Positions 36,583 to 48,013 of a stretch of 64,000 bases of DNA are shown here, piece by piece (the stretch's first letter is position 1; each line of letters begins with the position of its first letter). The notes beneath the pieces were generated by a model, which worked only from the letters and a program-made list of their open reading frames with translations, did not search any database and was not told the DNA's origin. The position numbers and the translations under genes were made by a program. The DNA is taken from NCBI GenBank assembly GCA_022496805.1, contig CM040100.1, positions 19,993,009-20,057,008 on the forward strand. Reading direction: 5' to 3'. This DNA comes from Pohlia nutans (taxonomy: Eukaryota > Streptophyta > Bryopsida > Bryales > Mniaceae).

Positions 36583-39500
36583 TGCGCAAAAGGCCACATC
36601 ATCTGCGCAGAGTGCCGCAAGAAGCAGAAAGGATGCCCTTCCTGCCGGTCTAGCAAGCCCGTTTCCTATTCCCGCAACTTGGCAGTGGAGCAGCTCCTGC
36701 AGTCTCTCGTAACAAACTGTCGATACGCGCCGCAAGGATGCCAGGAGATGCTGAAACTCGGGGCGCAGAAAGAACACCACGAGACCAATCTGTGTGCGCA
36801 TCGACCCCAACAGCAAAACGATGATACTATTCCATGGGCTGCCGTAACCCTGGAACTTTGCACGCAAGCGGAATGGGAGAATCTGTCGCCAGGGCAGCAG
36901 CAGCTCAACCAGCAAATTATGAACGATCGTCGTAGGTACCAGCGACAGCAGCTGGAGCGGCGGTTGCGGGAGGAGGCCGCGAGGAGGCCGCAGTCGACGA
37001 ATGAGTCCCCGGCGATTTCGCTGGCGGTGTTGATGCCGTTGCTGCATCCTCATCTCACTCCGGATCAGTCTGTCACGCTCAATCAGTGGCGCCAGCGTGT
37101 TGAGGCAAGTTCAATCATCAACACCGTGCTCGATTGATTTCTAGAAGCACTATTCGATCGTTCTATGGATTCACTACAAGGAGCTCGAGGCGTCGTTTCT
37201 CACTCAGGAGGATCCTGTTCATTCCCTTTTTTATTTTATTTTACACGCTTGTCCTATGTGACGAATTGCACTCACCAAGTCCAACCAAAAAATTGGTGAG
37301 TGCGAACTGATGCCGTTTGACTCACAGAGGGAGTGAGAAGCGACGCCTTCTCCTTGTAGTGATTGATCATGAATGTCAAGATCAACAGTTGGTTACTTTC
37401 TGTCATTTGCTCCAGTGAGAGAGGTTTCATTACACTGCATTCTTCCACAGTATATTGCATTATACTGCATTATTCTGAAGTGTTGTATTGCATTACACTG
37501 CATTATTCTAAAAGTGTTGTATTGCATTCGATCAATGGATTGATGTTAAGATCAACAGTCGGTTTCTGTCATTTGCTCCAGTGAGAGAGGTTTCATTACA
37601 CTGCGTTATTCTAGAAGTGTTGTATTGCATTACACTGCATTATTCTAGAAATGTTGTATTGCATTACACTGCATTATTCTAGAAGTGTTGTATTGCATTA
37701 CACTGCATTATTCTAGAAATGTTGTATTGCATTCGTTCAATGGATTGATGTTCAGATCAACAGTCGGTTACTTTCTGTCATTTGCTCCAGTGGAGAGAGG
37801 TTTAATTACACTGCAAAGTGCTGTTGATATGTGTTCCACTACAAGGAGAAGGCATCGCTTTTCACTCCTTCTGTGAGTCAAACGGCGTCACTTCGCACCC
37901 ACCAATTTTTTGGTTGAATTTGGTGAGTGCGATTTGTCACGTAGGACAAGCGTGTACAGTGAAAAGCGACAATGAAGAGGATCCTCCATAGTGAGAAACG
38001 ACACATCTGCTTGTAGTGTTCATCCACCATATCCTTAAGGTTTCATTCATCTATAAATATTTCATTTAATTACTTAGCACCATAGGCTTAAGTGTACAAA
38101 ATCCCACAGCTAGGAACTTAGCAGCTCTAGTATATAATACTTGTGTGCGCTAACCTGTGCTTAATCATCTAAATGAACTGCATCACGCACTAATTCCTAT
38201 TAATATCAAAAAGTGCGTTGTTGAGTGGAAGGATATACATCTTTTCCGCATTACCGACATGAGAATGATTCTTTGATAGTTGTCCCTATTATTGCATTAA
38301 TACAATGCCTCTATTTCATATTAAAAAAATAACATCCAAAAAGAAGTCACCACAAGCTCAAATATCAAGTTAGCTTCTACTTCTATTCAACATAGTGCTA
38401 TGTTTGCAAGTCAATGTAATCTAAAAAGAGTGATTAATTTCATTGTTCCTATTATTGCTCACATTGATAAACAATCATAAGACCATGAAGTTTCATTGGC
38501 GTAATTGTATTATTATTTTGGTACACTATCATGGAGAGATATAGGTGCATAATCACTAGTGCATGAATAATTAGTCATAAGAACACCCACCCTATAATCT
38601 TATATGCTGGTTTAGGGTTTGTATGAAAGTCGGATGAGTTGACAATGGCTGTACTTGTGTGTGGCAGCGAAATGATATGACAAGGGAAGATTTTATTTGG
38701 GGAGTAAGAGGCATCATTGGGGATGAAGTTTTGTTGCTCATGATTGAGCTCGTGGCAAGCCAATTGGTAAGTAATAAGTTGATTAGAACTCATGCATATC
38801 AATGTTTTTTTAATTGGCAAAACACCTTACAGGAGAATCACTGTGTCGGTGGGACATTCCCTCCAATATAAAGGGATATAAGTGGTTACGGATTTTCCAG
38901 TAAAAAGAACGCTAATCCGGTCTACTAACACTGGTCACTATTAAATTTTTTGTGACCATATTAGACCCTGGATTTTAGTCGTGTTAACCCCTAAAGGACC
39001 AAGGATACATGATTTTAAAATGACAAATTCAATAGATAATATTGTGAAAAATATAATCAGACGAGACCAAATTTTATATCACCAGAATCAGTGAAGAACA
39101 TTGGTCAAAAAACAAACAAATTTGAACAAAAGGAAGTCCATGTAGAGCGTACTCAAAAGTGCTAGAAAAACATAGGGGTTCTTGGTTCTTTAAGGGTTAA
39201 TGACCTTCTCGACCCCTGAAATTGATTCTAGTTGTGGTACAAGATCATTCATTTGAAATTTCCAAACAGACACTTGGACATGATTGTATCTTCATCATAT
39301 GATTTAGTGAGAGTGGTTTACACTGCAAGCTAGGTGCAAAATGGAGGACATATAATTATCCAGTTTATGTTGTGAATTGACGAGGATTGGTGATCCTCAA
39401 ATTCATTGTGCAATTTTACAAAAAGAAATTCAAAGTGCAAAATTGGTGTGTACACTGCTCATGCACTTTTCAACAAAAGCTGTGTTTTACTTGATTGTGG

Positions 39501-40404
39501 TTACCTTGCAGCGAAACATAATCACAAGCGAAGATTCTGTTCATGGGGAAAGAGACACAGTTGGGGATCAAGTGCAAGCTCTGTTGCAGACTTTGCAGCT
39601 CATCATGCACCAAATTGTAAGAATGATGGTATTCCGGGGTCCTTTAATGGAGACTATGCTGCGTTGTTAATTGTTGTCCTTGTTCTGATATCCACATGTG
39701 ATGTGATGTATATATGTATATATTCCACCTACTAGATACTACCCCATTTTTTGAAGAAATAAAAGGTGCATCAGGAACTTCAAGGTATGTGAACATGGTG
39801 TCATGATGGTGCATTGAAATGCAATTAAGATAATTTGGTGCCAACCTCCATACCAACCTAGTATGGATAAAATGACACTAAAATGACCCGTATGCGGCCT
39901 TTGGTGTCAAAATGGCACCAAAATAGTCTAGCCCAACTTTTTTGATGTGTAGAACAAGCGGCCCTCACTAGTATTAGTTTACCCTAGCTTTACTTTTACA
40001 GTTTGTTTATGTTGTTCAGCCAAGTAACTCCCTGAAAATGAAGCGTTTTTGTAGTCTCCCCTAGTAGGACACAGACAATAAATGAGATTATATTGTTGTT
40101 AACATAACGTTCTTAAGCAATTGTAAGAACTCACTTAAATCCTATAAAGTATTACAAGTTGAAACTGCCCAAGTTGAAACTGCCATGGAATTAATCTCAG
40201 TCTGGTGGAGGGAATTTTATATAGTATTTTATAATACTTACTATTTTGTATAGCATTTTATACATATTTTGTACCCTGGATTTGTCAATGACCTTGTACG
40301 TTGGCACTGGATCTGTGCAGCTGCAGGAAGTAGCAGGCTCTCATGAAGCAGAGAATCAACAACAGTCTGGTAACTCTTCTTCAGTTGCTGGAATGCAAGC
40401 ATGA
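36583..40404 (+). CDS. SINA-like half-RING/zinc finger fused to an RST domain (locus A)
   Basis: Inferred exons: 36583-37104, 38668-38766 and/or 39512-39616, and 40321-40404 with the stop; all junctions are phase 0. Exon 1 seen here starts after a CAG acceptor and encodes the distal RING (CAKGHIICAEC, CPSC) and a SIAH-type finger (CRYAPQGC...HETNLC). A Gln/Arg-rich linker follows, then LMPLLHPHLTPDQSVTLNQW. With a GC donor at 37105 this runs into RNDMTREDFIWGVRGIIGDE, and the two parts align without gap to the RST domain of TAF4/RCD1-SRO proteins as I recall it. The last exon (NQQQSGNSSSV) resembles the tail of locus B. SINA ligases normally end in a TRAF-like substrate domain, absent here. 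The expected upstream exon (CPIC) was not found; an ATG at 36550 could start a shorter protein. It may be a real gene with a distant first exon, or a decaying copy. Confidence 0.55.
37172..37361. mobile_element. CACTA-type MITE, 190 bp, in locus A intron
   Basis: CACTACAAGGAGCTCGAGG at the left, inverted CACTACAAGGAGAAGGCGTC at the right, flanked by ATT on both sides. Related copies at 37837-38018 and 50700-50885. Confidence 0.9.
37362..37836. repeat. Nested tandem array with 34-bp unit
   Basis: A 34-bp unit (TATTCTAGAAGTGTTGTATT and 14 more bases) repeats at 37641, 37675 and 37709 and, less regularly, from 37440. A longer spacer containing GATCAACAGTCGGTT and TTTGCTCCAGTG returns three times (about 37379, 37550, 37757), giving a higher-order period of roughly 170-210 bp. 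Confidence 0.85.
37837..38018. mobile_element. CACTA-type MITE, 182 bp, in locus A intron
   Basis: CACTACAAGGAGAAGGCATC at the left and GCTTGTAGTG at the right, flanked by TTC on both sides. It is inverted relative to the copy at 37172-37361, so the two bracket the tandem array. Confidence 0.88.
38988..39196. mobile_element. TTAA-flanked transposon, 209 bp, between the two RST exons
   Basis: CCCCTAAAGGACCAAGGA after TTAA and, inverted, CCCTTAAAGAACCAAGAA before TTAA. It is the closest relative of the element at the ASR-like stop codon. It lies in the intron between the two alternative RST exons of locus A. Confidence 0.92.
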
Positions 40405-43400
40405 GGCATGTTCCAGCAGAATCTCAACCTGGAACCCTTTTGATTCTCTAAACCCTAAAACCCTAAACCCTAAATCCTAAAGTCTTGGATCACTATATCA
40501 TTGTTTGTTAACCCCTAAACGTCCTCACCTATGTCCAATTTAGGCAGTTTTGCAAAGATGCATTATAAAATGCAATTAATATGAATATTTAGAACTTGAT
40601 GTATGAATAAAAGTTATACATTTTGAATTTTAGATTCTATCTATACGGTTAGATCTATGACTGCTATCACTGATCTTTTTTTATAAATTTTGAAACATAA
40701 AATAAAAAATTATTTTGTAATTCAATTACGAATAAGATATTGACAATATGTGGATGAAATTTGTTGTGATGGGTTATAATGTAGTACTTTAGGTGTAGTG
40801 ATTTTTGGAGATTTTTTGGATGCTTGATTTTAATAGTTTTTTTCTTCAAGAACACTTTTAGACCAAAATCTTCAAGATTTTCGGTGAAACACTACAACAC
40901 AAAATGAGGCATAATTTTTTCAAAAATTATTTCCTTTTCGATCGAATCACACATACATGAAGCTAACTTCCCATAAAAAATTCAGTTAAAAAATCACACC
41001 ACAAAAAGTGCATGACGGATGAGAAAATACGGATGAAATCTGTACATCAGGCCAAAAACGCCTGCTTGGGCAGTTAGGGGTTAATCTTGAGATGTATTCC
41101 CTTGAGAGATATATAGTGCCAGGAGTCCTTTTAGCTTGGTACCTCTCTATTATGACATGTTTGGGAAGCCCAAACTTCAAGGTGGCAGGCATGGATTAGT
41201 CATAGAAATAACTTGTCACATGTGTATTGCTTGAAAGAATAATATCGTCATACTCCGTATTATGAAGTGTCATATTATGGAGGGTAGATTGTACTCTACT
41301 GGGATGGTATTAGCTTTAATTTCCTTTTACTTTACTGGTAGCTTACTCTTGGGAACAGTGGATCTGCCTTCATGAAGTCTCCCCTGCTAGTTGGAGTATT
41401 TTGTGAGGCAGTTTCAACTTGGGCTGCCCTGGATTATAAAGCTCGTAAAGCTTCTAGTCTTGAGATATGTTAGATTGTGGAAAATTGATAATAAAGGGCT
41501 TCTTTGTTATCACATGGCGGTGTTGTGTATCGATGTTGCTGATTCCTATTTGCTACAAGCACTAGTAGGAAATGTGTCGTTTTTTACTTACTACGATTGA
41601 AAAAGGAATGAAACCGTGCTAGGCACACGGGTTGTGTTAGTGCTGGTGAGTGGTTCTGGTGTTTTATCAAATTGCGGATAGCTAAGAAAGTCAAATTCCA
41701 AATTTTCTTTTTGCATCATCTGCAAAATCAAAAATTACACATCTGAACTTCAGACATCAGACTGAGATGGTTCACAGATTTTCTAGCATTTCGTTTTCTA
41801 GTGATCTAGTGACCACTTAGTGGTTACTTGGACACTAAAGGGTTAAGGTCAGGGGAGGGTCAACATAGTTCTCAATGGAGACTTTCGCAACAAAAAAATC
41901 AAGGAAACAAAAGCCAGAATAACAGAGGCTATCTTCTTGTCCAAAAGTGAATGCTTCAAAAATATCCAGAGTTAAAGTTTGAGCTAAGGCTTCTTTGCTC
42001 AATACATTACGGGTTGTAAATGTACTCGAGGTGTTAGCATGCATCCTTTACATCTTGTAGCAGAGCCCATGGAGTACTCTTTATAGCATAGCCTATGACA
42101 CATTTTACACATTAGTAAAGTCTTATTTTGAGTACACTACGGAGAGTTGAGAATAGAAAGAGATGGGGAGGAGTTCTCTACAAAGATTGTGTGCATAGGA
42201 AAATACATTATAGGTTGTAATTGTACTACTTAGAACCAGTCTGAAATTGTCACAACTCGTCCTAACTTTCTATGTTACTTAGTTGTAACGACTCCTTCGT
42301 CAAATTGGAATCAATTGTACATGGCTACCGTAGGTTAATAGCAGGTCCAACACTAAATATTTGTGAATTTAAAAGCCAATTATTTTTGAAAATTATAAAA
42401 AAATTCATATGAGTTACTTTTTAAAATTTAAATTGCCAAAAAAATAGAAAAATTATCAATCTACATATTTTTTATTTATTTTTGATAATCTAGTTTGAGT
42501 TGTAGGAGAAGAAAGAGCCACTCTTGTAATCAAATTCATTATAGGTCACTCCCAAATGATTTGGGATGAGAAGACCTTGCAAGCCTATATTAATTCTCAC
42601 TACACTATATTTATTAATACATTTTATTGCACAATTAAGCAAAAAAAATGATCTTATTTTGAAAGGTTTCCATCAAAGAAAAGTTAGAAGGTTCAAGTCA
42701 TCTTTCACCTCCAATAAGAATTTAATTGTGATTTGAAGTTTTTATGCATGAGATATGGACAAAATTCAATAAGGTAGTGAAGGACGTGCGTGAGTTGAAT
42801 GATAAGAAAATGTGTTGTGATCATAATTTTGAGGCTCAATTGTACATAATAGATTAACTTATTTTGAGTTTTGTTAAATTAAAAAGAGTTGCAAAATCAA
42901 ATGATCTTTCATCTCCAAAAGAAATTTGTGATTTGAAGTTCTTATGCTTGATCTACGCACATTTTTGTAAAAGAAATTTAACTGGTAACTAAGGGCCTCC
43001 TTCCATACTTGGGTTGGTCCCGTAGTGACTTCACCACCATCGAAATCTCCAAAGCACTTCCGTGTGCACCTGTAGAGAGGGCCCCTACCAATCTGTACAC
43101 TCAAATATACCTTTCTTCTAAGCCATGCACCTAGAAACTAAGACGCAACAAAAAAAAGAGCCAATGAAAGGTGCCACCAATGAGCAGTGGAACTCAATGT
43201 CCTGCTTCTCCGCTCACCCTCTTCCGGTGAAGTTTGGGACTTCAATTCTTGTCGTTTTCTTGATTCCATCCGAATTGATCATACATGGAAGCCCGCCCTA
43301 AGAGTGAGATAACAAGAAGTAAGAGAAATTGTAGAGTACATATCCCACATGCATTGTTGGTACTACTGCACTAAATTTTGTGTAAAGAACAAGGCTTTAC

Positions 43401-44964
43401 CCCCTCCATAACTCACATTTATGAATGTAATTCACTTCCATACATCCTTGACATACCACTTGGTTATAGTCGAATTTCATTTTCAATTGGAAAAATGTTT
43501 AGATTTTAGATTTTAGATTTTAAATTATTAACGCCGAATCAATTTTTTTTCATTTTAATTAAATATTTAGCACAAATGTGCTGGACATGTTATTAACTGG
43601 CAGTATTCTAATCATGTCAAGTGAAGGAGCTATAGGCCCAGATATTTTAGCCGCTTTCATCGTGAACTAAATGAGAATCAAAGTGATATACCATTGGTGG
43701 AGGGCAAGGTCGACACTTTTGTGCCAAATAAAAAAAAATCTCAAAATTAAGGTATTCTTTAGTATATTTCAATATTCTCTTTTTCACAATACAAAAAAGA
43801 TTTTTTAAAAATAAAAATAAAAATAAAATTCCCAAAATTTTGACAATTTTTTTAGAAAATGTTTTCTCCCAACCCCACCCTCAACCTATGGTACTAAAGA
43901 TTCTATGTTTATATATTCCCCAATGTTAAGGCTCACCACCAGGACAACAATCGTAGTTCCTTTGTGCTTTCTATTAATAAATATATCAATCACTTATCAT
44001 CTTTCCAAATGATAAGTAGAAAACTGTGACATAATCCTAATGTTAGTGAATAAAGAGTTCGTTGGGGTAGTTTGTTTAAAAACTCCATGACAATTATTCT
44101 TTGAGTAATGAAGAGCCAAATCTACTACTATATAGGTTTGCGCTCCATATTTTTTTTGGTGTTGGTTTGTTGTGATTATAAAGATATTCTTTGTGGAATT
44201 GTTTTAGAGGTCTTTTAAAGTGTTGAAAAGTTTTCAAGGAATTTTTCATTGTGCCACAAAATTGAATGGTTGTTTATAAAATTTTCAACACTAAATTCAT
44301 ATTGTCATTACAACATTCAAAAAAACATTGAAATGCTATGACAACAAAAATGAGTTGGTTTTAGAGAAGTTATATATGGATTATACCAAAATTATGTTGT
44401 TAAACTAGTACCATAGATTGGCACTCCATGTTGAATTTGCTTTGCGACTATGAGGTTGGCGGCTCAATTCCTACTAGTATCATTAACTTATGTGTATGTA
44501 ATCACTTTATCTGACAAGGAAACACGATATTTGCTATAGGCGGGGAAATTGCCCGTGGTGAAAATGCTAGGACATGGTACTATTAGCTGTAGATTGAATC
44601 CTCATACTTATTATATTTTTTCTAAAATAAATAATTAATAAAATAAACTTTAATCAAAGATAATAAGTATGCGATGCATGGTTGTAACATTGGCTAACAA
44701 ACCACATGTTAGTTTGTTCACTTGTACCAGCCTAATGTCGTGCCTAGTTTGTTTTTTCGCATGACTTTGAAATACTTCATTATATATTTGAGCATGTTTT
44801 GTGAATATTTAAGAATATTTAGTTATTCATATAATATTCCTATTGAAATCCTAATTTTTCTAATCCTAACAAACAAAAAAACATCTTGTTTGCCCATGTG
44901 CAAAGGCTAGTCCAATGACTCCAACCATCCAAAATCATCGAATATGACAACCCTAATGAGATGT
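40405..44964. other. Intergenic region downstream of locus A
   Basis: Holds a 569-bp TTAA-family element, one isolated TTAA-family right end (GACACTAAAGGG then TTAA, 41831-41846) and otherwise AT-rich sequence. A short CCCTAAA run at about 40450-40479 looks telomere-like. No gene is supported. Confidence 0.6.
40512..41080. mobile_element. TTAA-flanked transposon, 569 bp
   Basis: CCCCTAAACGTCC after TTAA and GGGCAGTTAGGGG before TTAA. Its left half is shared with 16551-16795 and its right half, inverted, with 21139-21490, so it is the most complete copy of this subfamily. Confidence 0.82.
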
Positions 44965-45333
44965 GGGTACATTCACAGTAACACGACCCAACCCCGCCCA
45001 GTTATAACGACTCTTGATGAGTGCTTAGAAAATAATATCTTCAATTTATGTAGATATTAGAAAAATTTAAGGACATTTTGCGACATATTTTGAACATTTT
45101 AGCACATTTTAGTCGTTATTAACGACTGGTTACGACCATATTTTAGTCGTTTTGGAGTACCAATAACTTCCCAAACATTGTCAAACTTAAGTATATTGTA
45201 TAATGGTATATATTATATGTAGTCACTAATTTATATTGCATTATCAATTCATATGATAAGATTATTGCTTAACAATCCGTTAAATTAATCACTGGTTACA
45301 GTTTCCTTGGGTCGTGTTACTGTGAATGTACCC
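44965..45333. mobile_element. GGGTACATTC-family MITE, copy 2 (369 bp)
   Basis: GGGTACATTCACAGTAACAC at the left and GTGAATGTACCC at the right, flanked by ATGT on both sides. Inverted relative to copies 1 and 3. The paralogous site near 52640 has no insert. Confidence 0.93.
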
Positions 45334-45660
45334 ATGTTGAGGGCATATTAGGTTTGCACACTTTAATCAAAAATTACGATTGACAGGGAGAATTTTTATG
45401 AAATGTTGAGGGGCATATAAGCAGGGATTTCTTTTTTGGTTTTTAGGTCATCTAACTTTAAGCTGCATAATTGGGATGCAATGTATGAGGTGGCTTTTTG
45501 ACCCCTTATAATTTTATTTGAAAAACTAAGAAATAAATCCTATTTTTTTCATTCAACATACATTGTGTCTTTTTCATCCAACATCTTTGTCTTTTCATTC
45601 ACTGCATGTAGCTCACAAAGTAGCCCATCCTGGCGTGCAACCTGCTTATGCAACTGCCTT

Positions 45661-46412
45661 GAACACGCAATTCGCTATTTATGCACTTGGCCAAGTGCGT
45701 TCATTTCATGAGCAAATCTTGCTTAAACAATTTTGTGTAAAAAGTTCTCTAGAAAACAACGATTTTGTCTTTCTACAAATCACTTACATTGTAAACAAAC
45801 AATTATTTAATTTATTTTTTATTCTTACCTTTATCTTTTCTTTCATCTTTTCTTTATCTTGTTTCATTTATCTTATTTCTTTCTTGTCTTCTTTCTTGTC
45901 TTCATTTTCTTTTCCTTCTCGTCTTCCTTCTTGTCTTCTTCTTTTTCTTCTATTTTTTTCATTCCTCTTGTGGCACCCGCAAACCAAGAAAAAAAAACAA
46001 AACAAAAATTATATAAAAAAAAAAAAAAACATCTTTTTTTTGTTTTCCTTTTTTTTTGGTTTTTTTTTCCTTAGTTTGCAGCTGCCACAAGAGGAATGAA
46101 GTTAAAATAGAAGAAAAAGAAGAAGACAAGAAGGAAGACAAGAAGGAAAAGAGAATGAAGACAAGAAAGAAGACAAGAAAGAAATAAGATAAATGAAACA
46201 AGATAAAGAAAAGATAAAAGATAAAGATAAAAGATAAGATAAAAGATAAGAATAAAAAATAAATGAAAGAACTGTTTGTTTACAATGAAAGTAATTGTAG
46301 ATTGATAAAAATTGTTGTTTTTTAGACAATTTTTTAGACAATTTTTTTAATGCTCTTGGGGGACAAGTGCATGATTATATCGTCAAGTGCGTAAATTGCA
46401 AATTGCGTGTTC
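45661..46412. mobile_element. Foldback element with ~350-bp arms
   Basis: The left arm from GAACACGCAATTCGC to about 46010 is mirrored by the right arm ending GCGTGTTC. Matching inner landmarks are ATTGTAAACAAACA, TTTCATTTATCTTATTTC and CTTGTCTTC repeats against their complements. Much of each arm is a polypyrimidine or polypurine tract. A transcript would form a long hairpin. Open frames here are Phe/Leu/Ser-rich by-products of the tract. Confidence 0.85.
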
Positions 46413-48013
46413 TTGGTGGTTACATGAGGTGACATGTTTCTCATTATGATCGTATATGGTGATTCTCACAGTGGATTTATGAAGCAAATTGGTTCTAAAA
46501 AGCCATTAAAAAACCATACATATTAAGTTTGCATACTTTATAAAGCCAAATTAGGATTGAAAAGGGACACTCACTTCTTGTATAAGGAATTTATTGTTTT
46601 TGATTCTTTATCTTTGTTCCTAGTTGGTATCAATCATTTAGATGATGTTTGATTTAGAGGTTTAAAGAAAATTAACCTTTCATTGTTGTGAAAAGATTGT
46701 TTATTAAAAACCCTCTTGATATACTTTTTGCACTCTAGGTAAACAATTCCCTTTTTTAAAGGGCGAAATTTTATGAAAAGACATTTTATGACTAAAACGA
46801 TGTAAAGGCTTTAATTTTAATCTAAACCTACCTATACTCACTTATCAAGCTTTTACTTTTACCCTAAATCCAACTTTTATTATCACAAACCCAACATTTT
46901 TTGCTTTTACTTTTATATGATTGCATATAAAAGGTTATAAAGCCAACTTCTAGGAGCTTATAATGTATATAATGAGAGAGCTGCCCACCCAACTTTTGCG
47001 CTTTTCTTCACTCGAATTTGTTTTTCTGGGGCTTCTTTTTACAGGCATTTTCTCTTTGTTTATTGCTAAGCATTTGGAATGATTGTTGATTAGTTCAACA
47101 ATAGATTTTGTGTCATTGGATAAAGATCTTAGTTTTGATCCAAGTTATGGTCCTGGGTTTTGAAAGCAACGACATGTGATCCTATGAAGTAGAAAAGGCT
47201 TTCATTTTATTTTCCACTTTTCTAGTATGATCTTATGCCAAAAATCCGCTAAACGCACTTTCAACAAGTTTTAGATACGTGTTTAGGGCATGTCAAGCTA
47301 GTTTACTATATGTTGAGACTAGTTAGGTCTTTTTTGCTTGTTTGTACATGATTGATTTTTGTTTTTGAGTCGCGATGTAGCTTTGAATGGAATTACTAAG
47401 TTCCATAATTTACATTGAAAGTGTCGAAAGGTTTTCAAGAAACTTCTTAGTACCATAACATTAAAAATTGTTTGAAAATTTTTCATCATTGATTTAGAAA
47501 GAAATTTTTTGAGAACTTTTCAACATTCATAAAAAGATCGAAGTCCCATGAAAACAAAAATCATTAGAAAGTGTAAGGTGTCATGACAATGAATAATTTT
47601 TTAAAATCTTCTTTTAACAACTACTTCATCACTAAAAAAAATCCTTTTAACACCTTCCTTAACCCCCAAAGGTCCTTGAGGATAGTAGATATGTTGCCGT
47701 ATATTTGACATTTGTTGTAAGTAGAAAGTTCCAAATTGAGATCCCAATAGCTTTTAAGACCATGTAGACATGAATTTTAACTTCACTTTTGATATGAAAC
47801 TCATAGAAGGTGTAGAAACATTCCAAATACAATGAAATACGGCCATACAATACTGGCCGGAATGGGCAATATGGACCTTTAAGGGTTAATGGTTTAGGTG
47901 ACATTCAAACCAAAAATTTCAAATCATGTGATGGCCGGGACTAAATCCAGGTGTTGTGGGAATGTACAGACAGATACAAACAAGCTAGCAAACCTTGAAA
48001 CTCAAGCGTACAA
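46413..48013. other. Upstream region of SINA-like locus B
   Basis: Repeat-derived DNA continuing the duplicated segment, with a 223-bp TTAA element. The last ~120 bp (from GGTTTAGGTGACATTCA) closely match the region before locus C, so promoter or 5' UTR was part of the duplication. Confidence 0.6.
47663..47885. mobile_element. TTAA-flanked transposon, 223 bp, upstream of locus B
   Basis: CCCCCAAAGGTCC after TTAA and GGACCTTTAAGGG before TTAA. Non-coding. It lies within ~130 bp of the locus B start. Confidence 0.88.

Larger units (their letters stand above)
44700..47200. repeat. Duplicated segment, copy near SINA-like locus B
   Basis: Ordered blocks such as TTTAGTTATTC(A/C)TAT(A/G)ATATTCC, GAGGGCATATTA(A/G)GTTTGCA, AAAAGGGACACT, TATAAGGAATTTATTGTTTT and AACAATAGATTTTGTGTCATT recur in the same order at 52.4-53.4 kb. 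The similarity resumes just upstream of loci B and C, pointing to a ~9-kb tandem duplication that includes the gene. Confidence 0.65.

Noticed and set aside
36571..37053. 160-codon minus-strand frame across locus A
   Set aside because: Shadow of the GC-rich plus-strand exon with clear zinc-binding residues.
40445..40482. Interstitial telomere
   Set aside because: Only about four CCCTAAA-like units with variants; too short to indicate a chromosome fusion or end.
45563..46341. Several Phe/Ser/Leu-rich frames, one of 178 codons
   Set aside because: They lie in the polypyrimidine arms of the foldback element and occur on both strands because the arms are mirrored.
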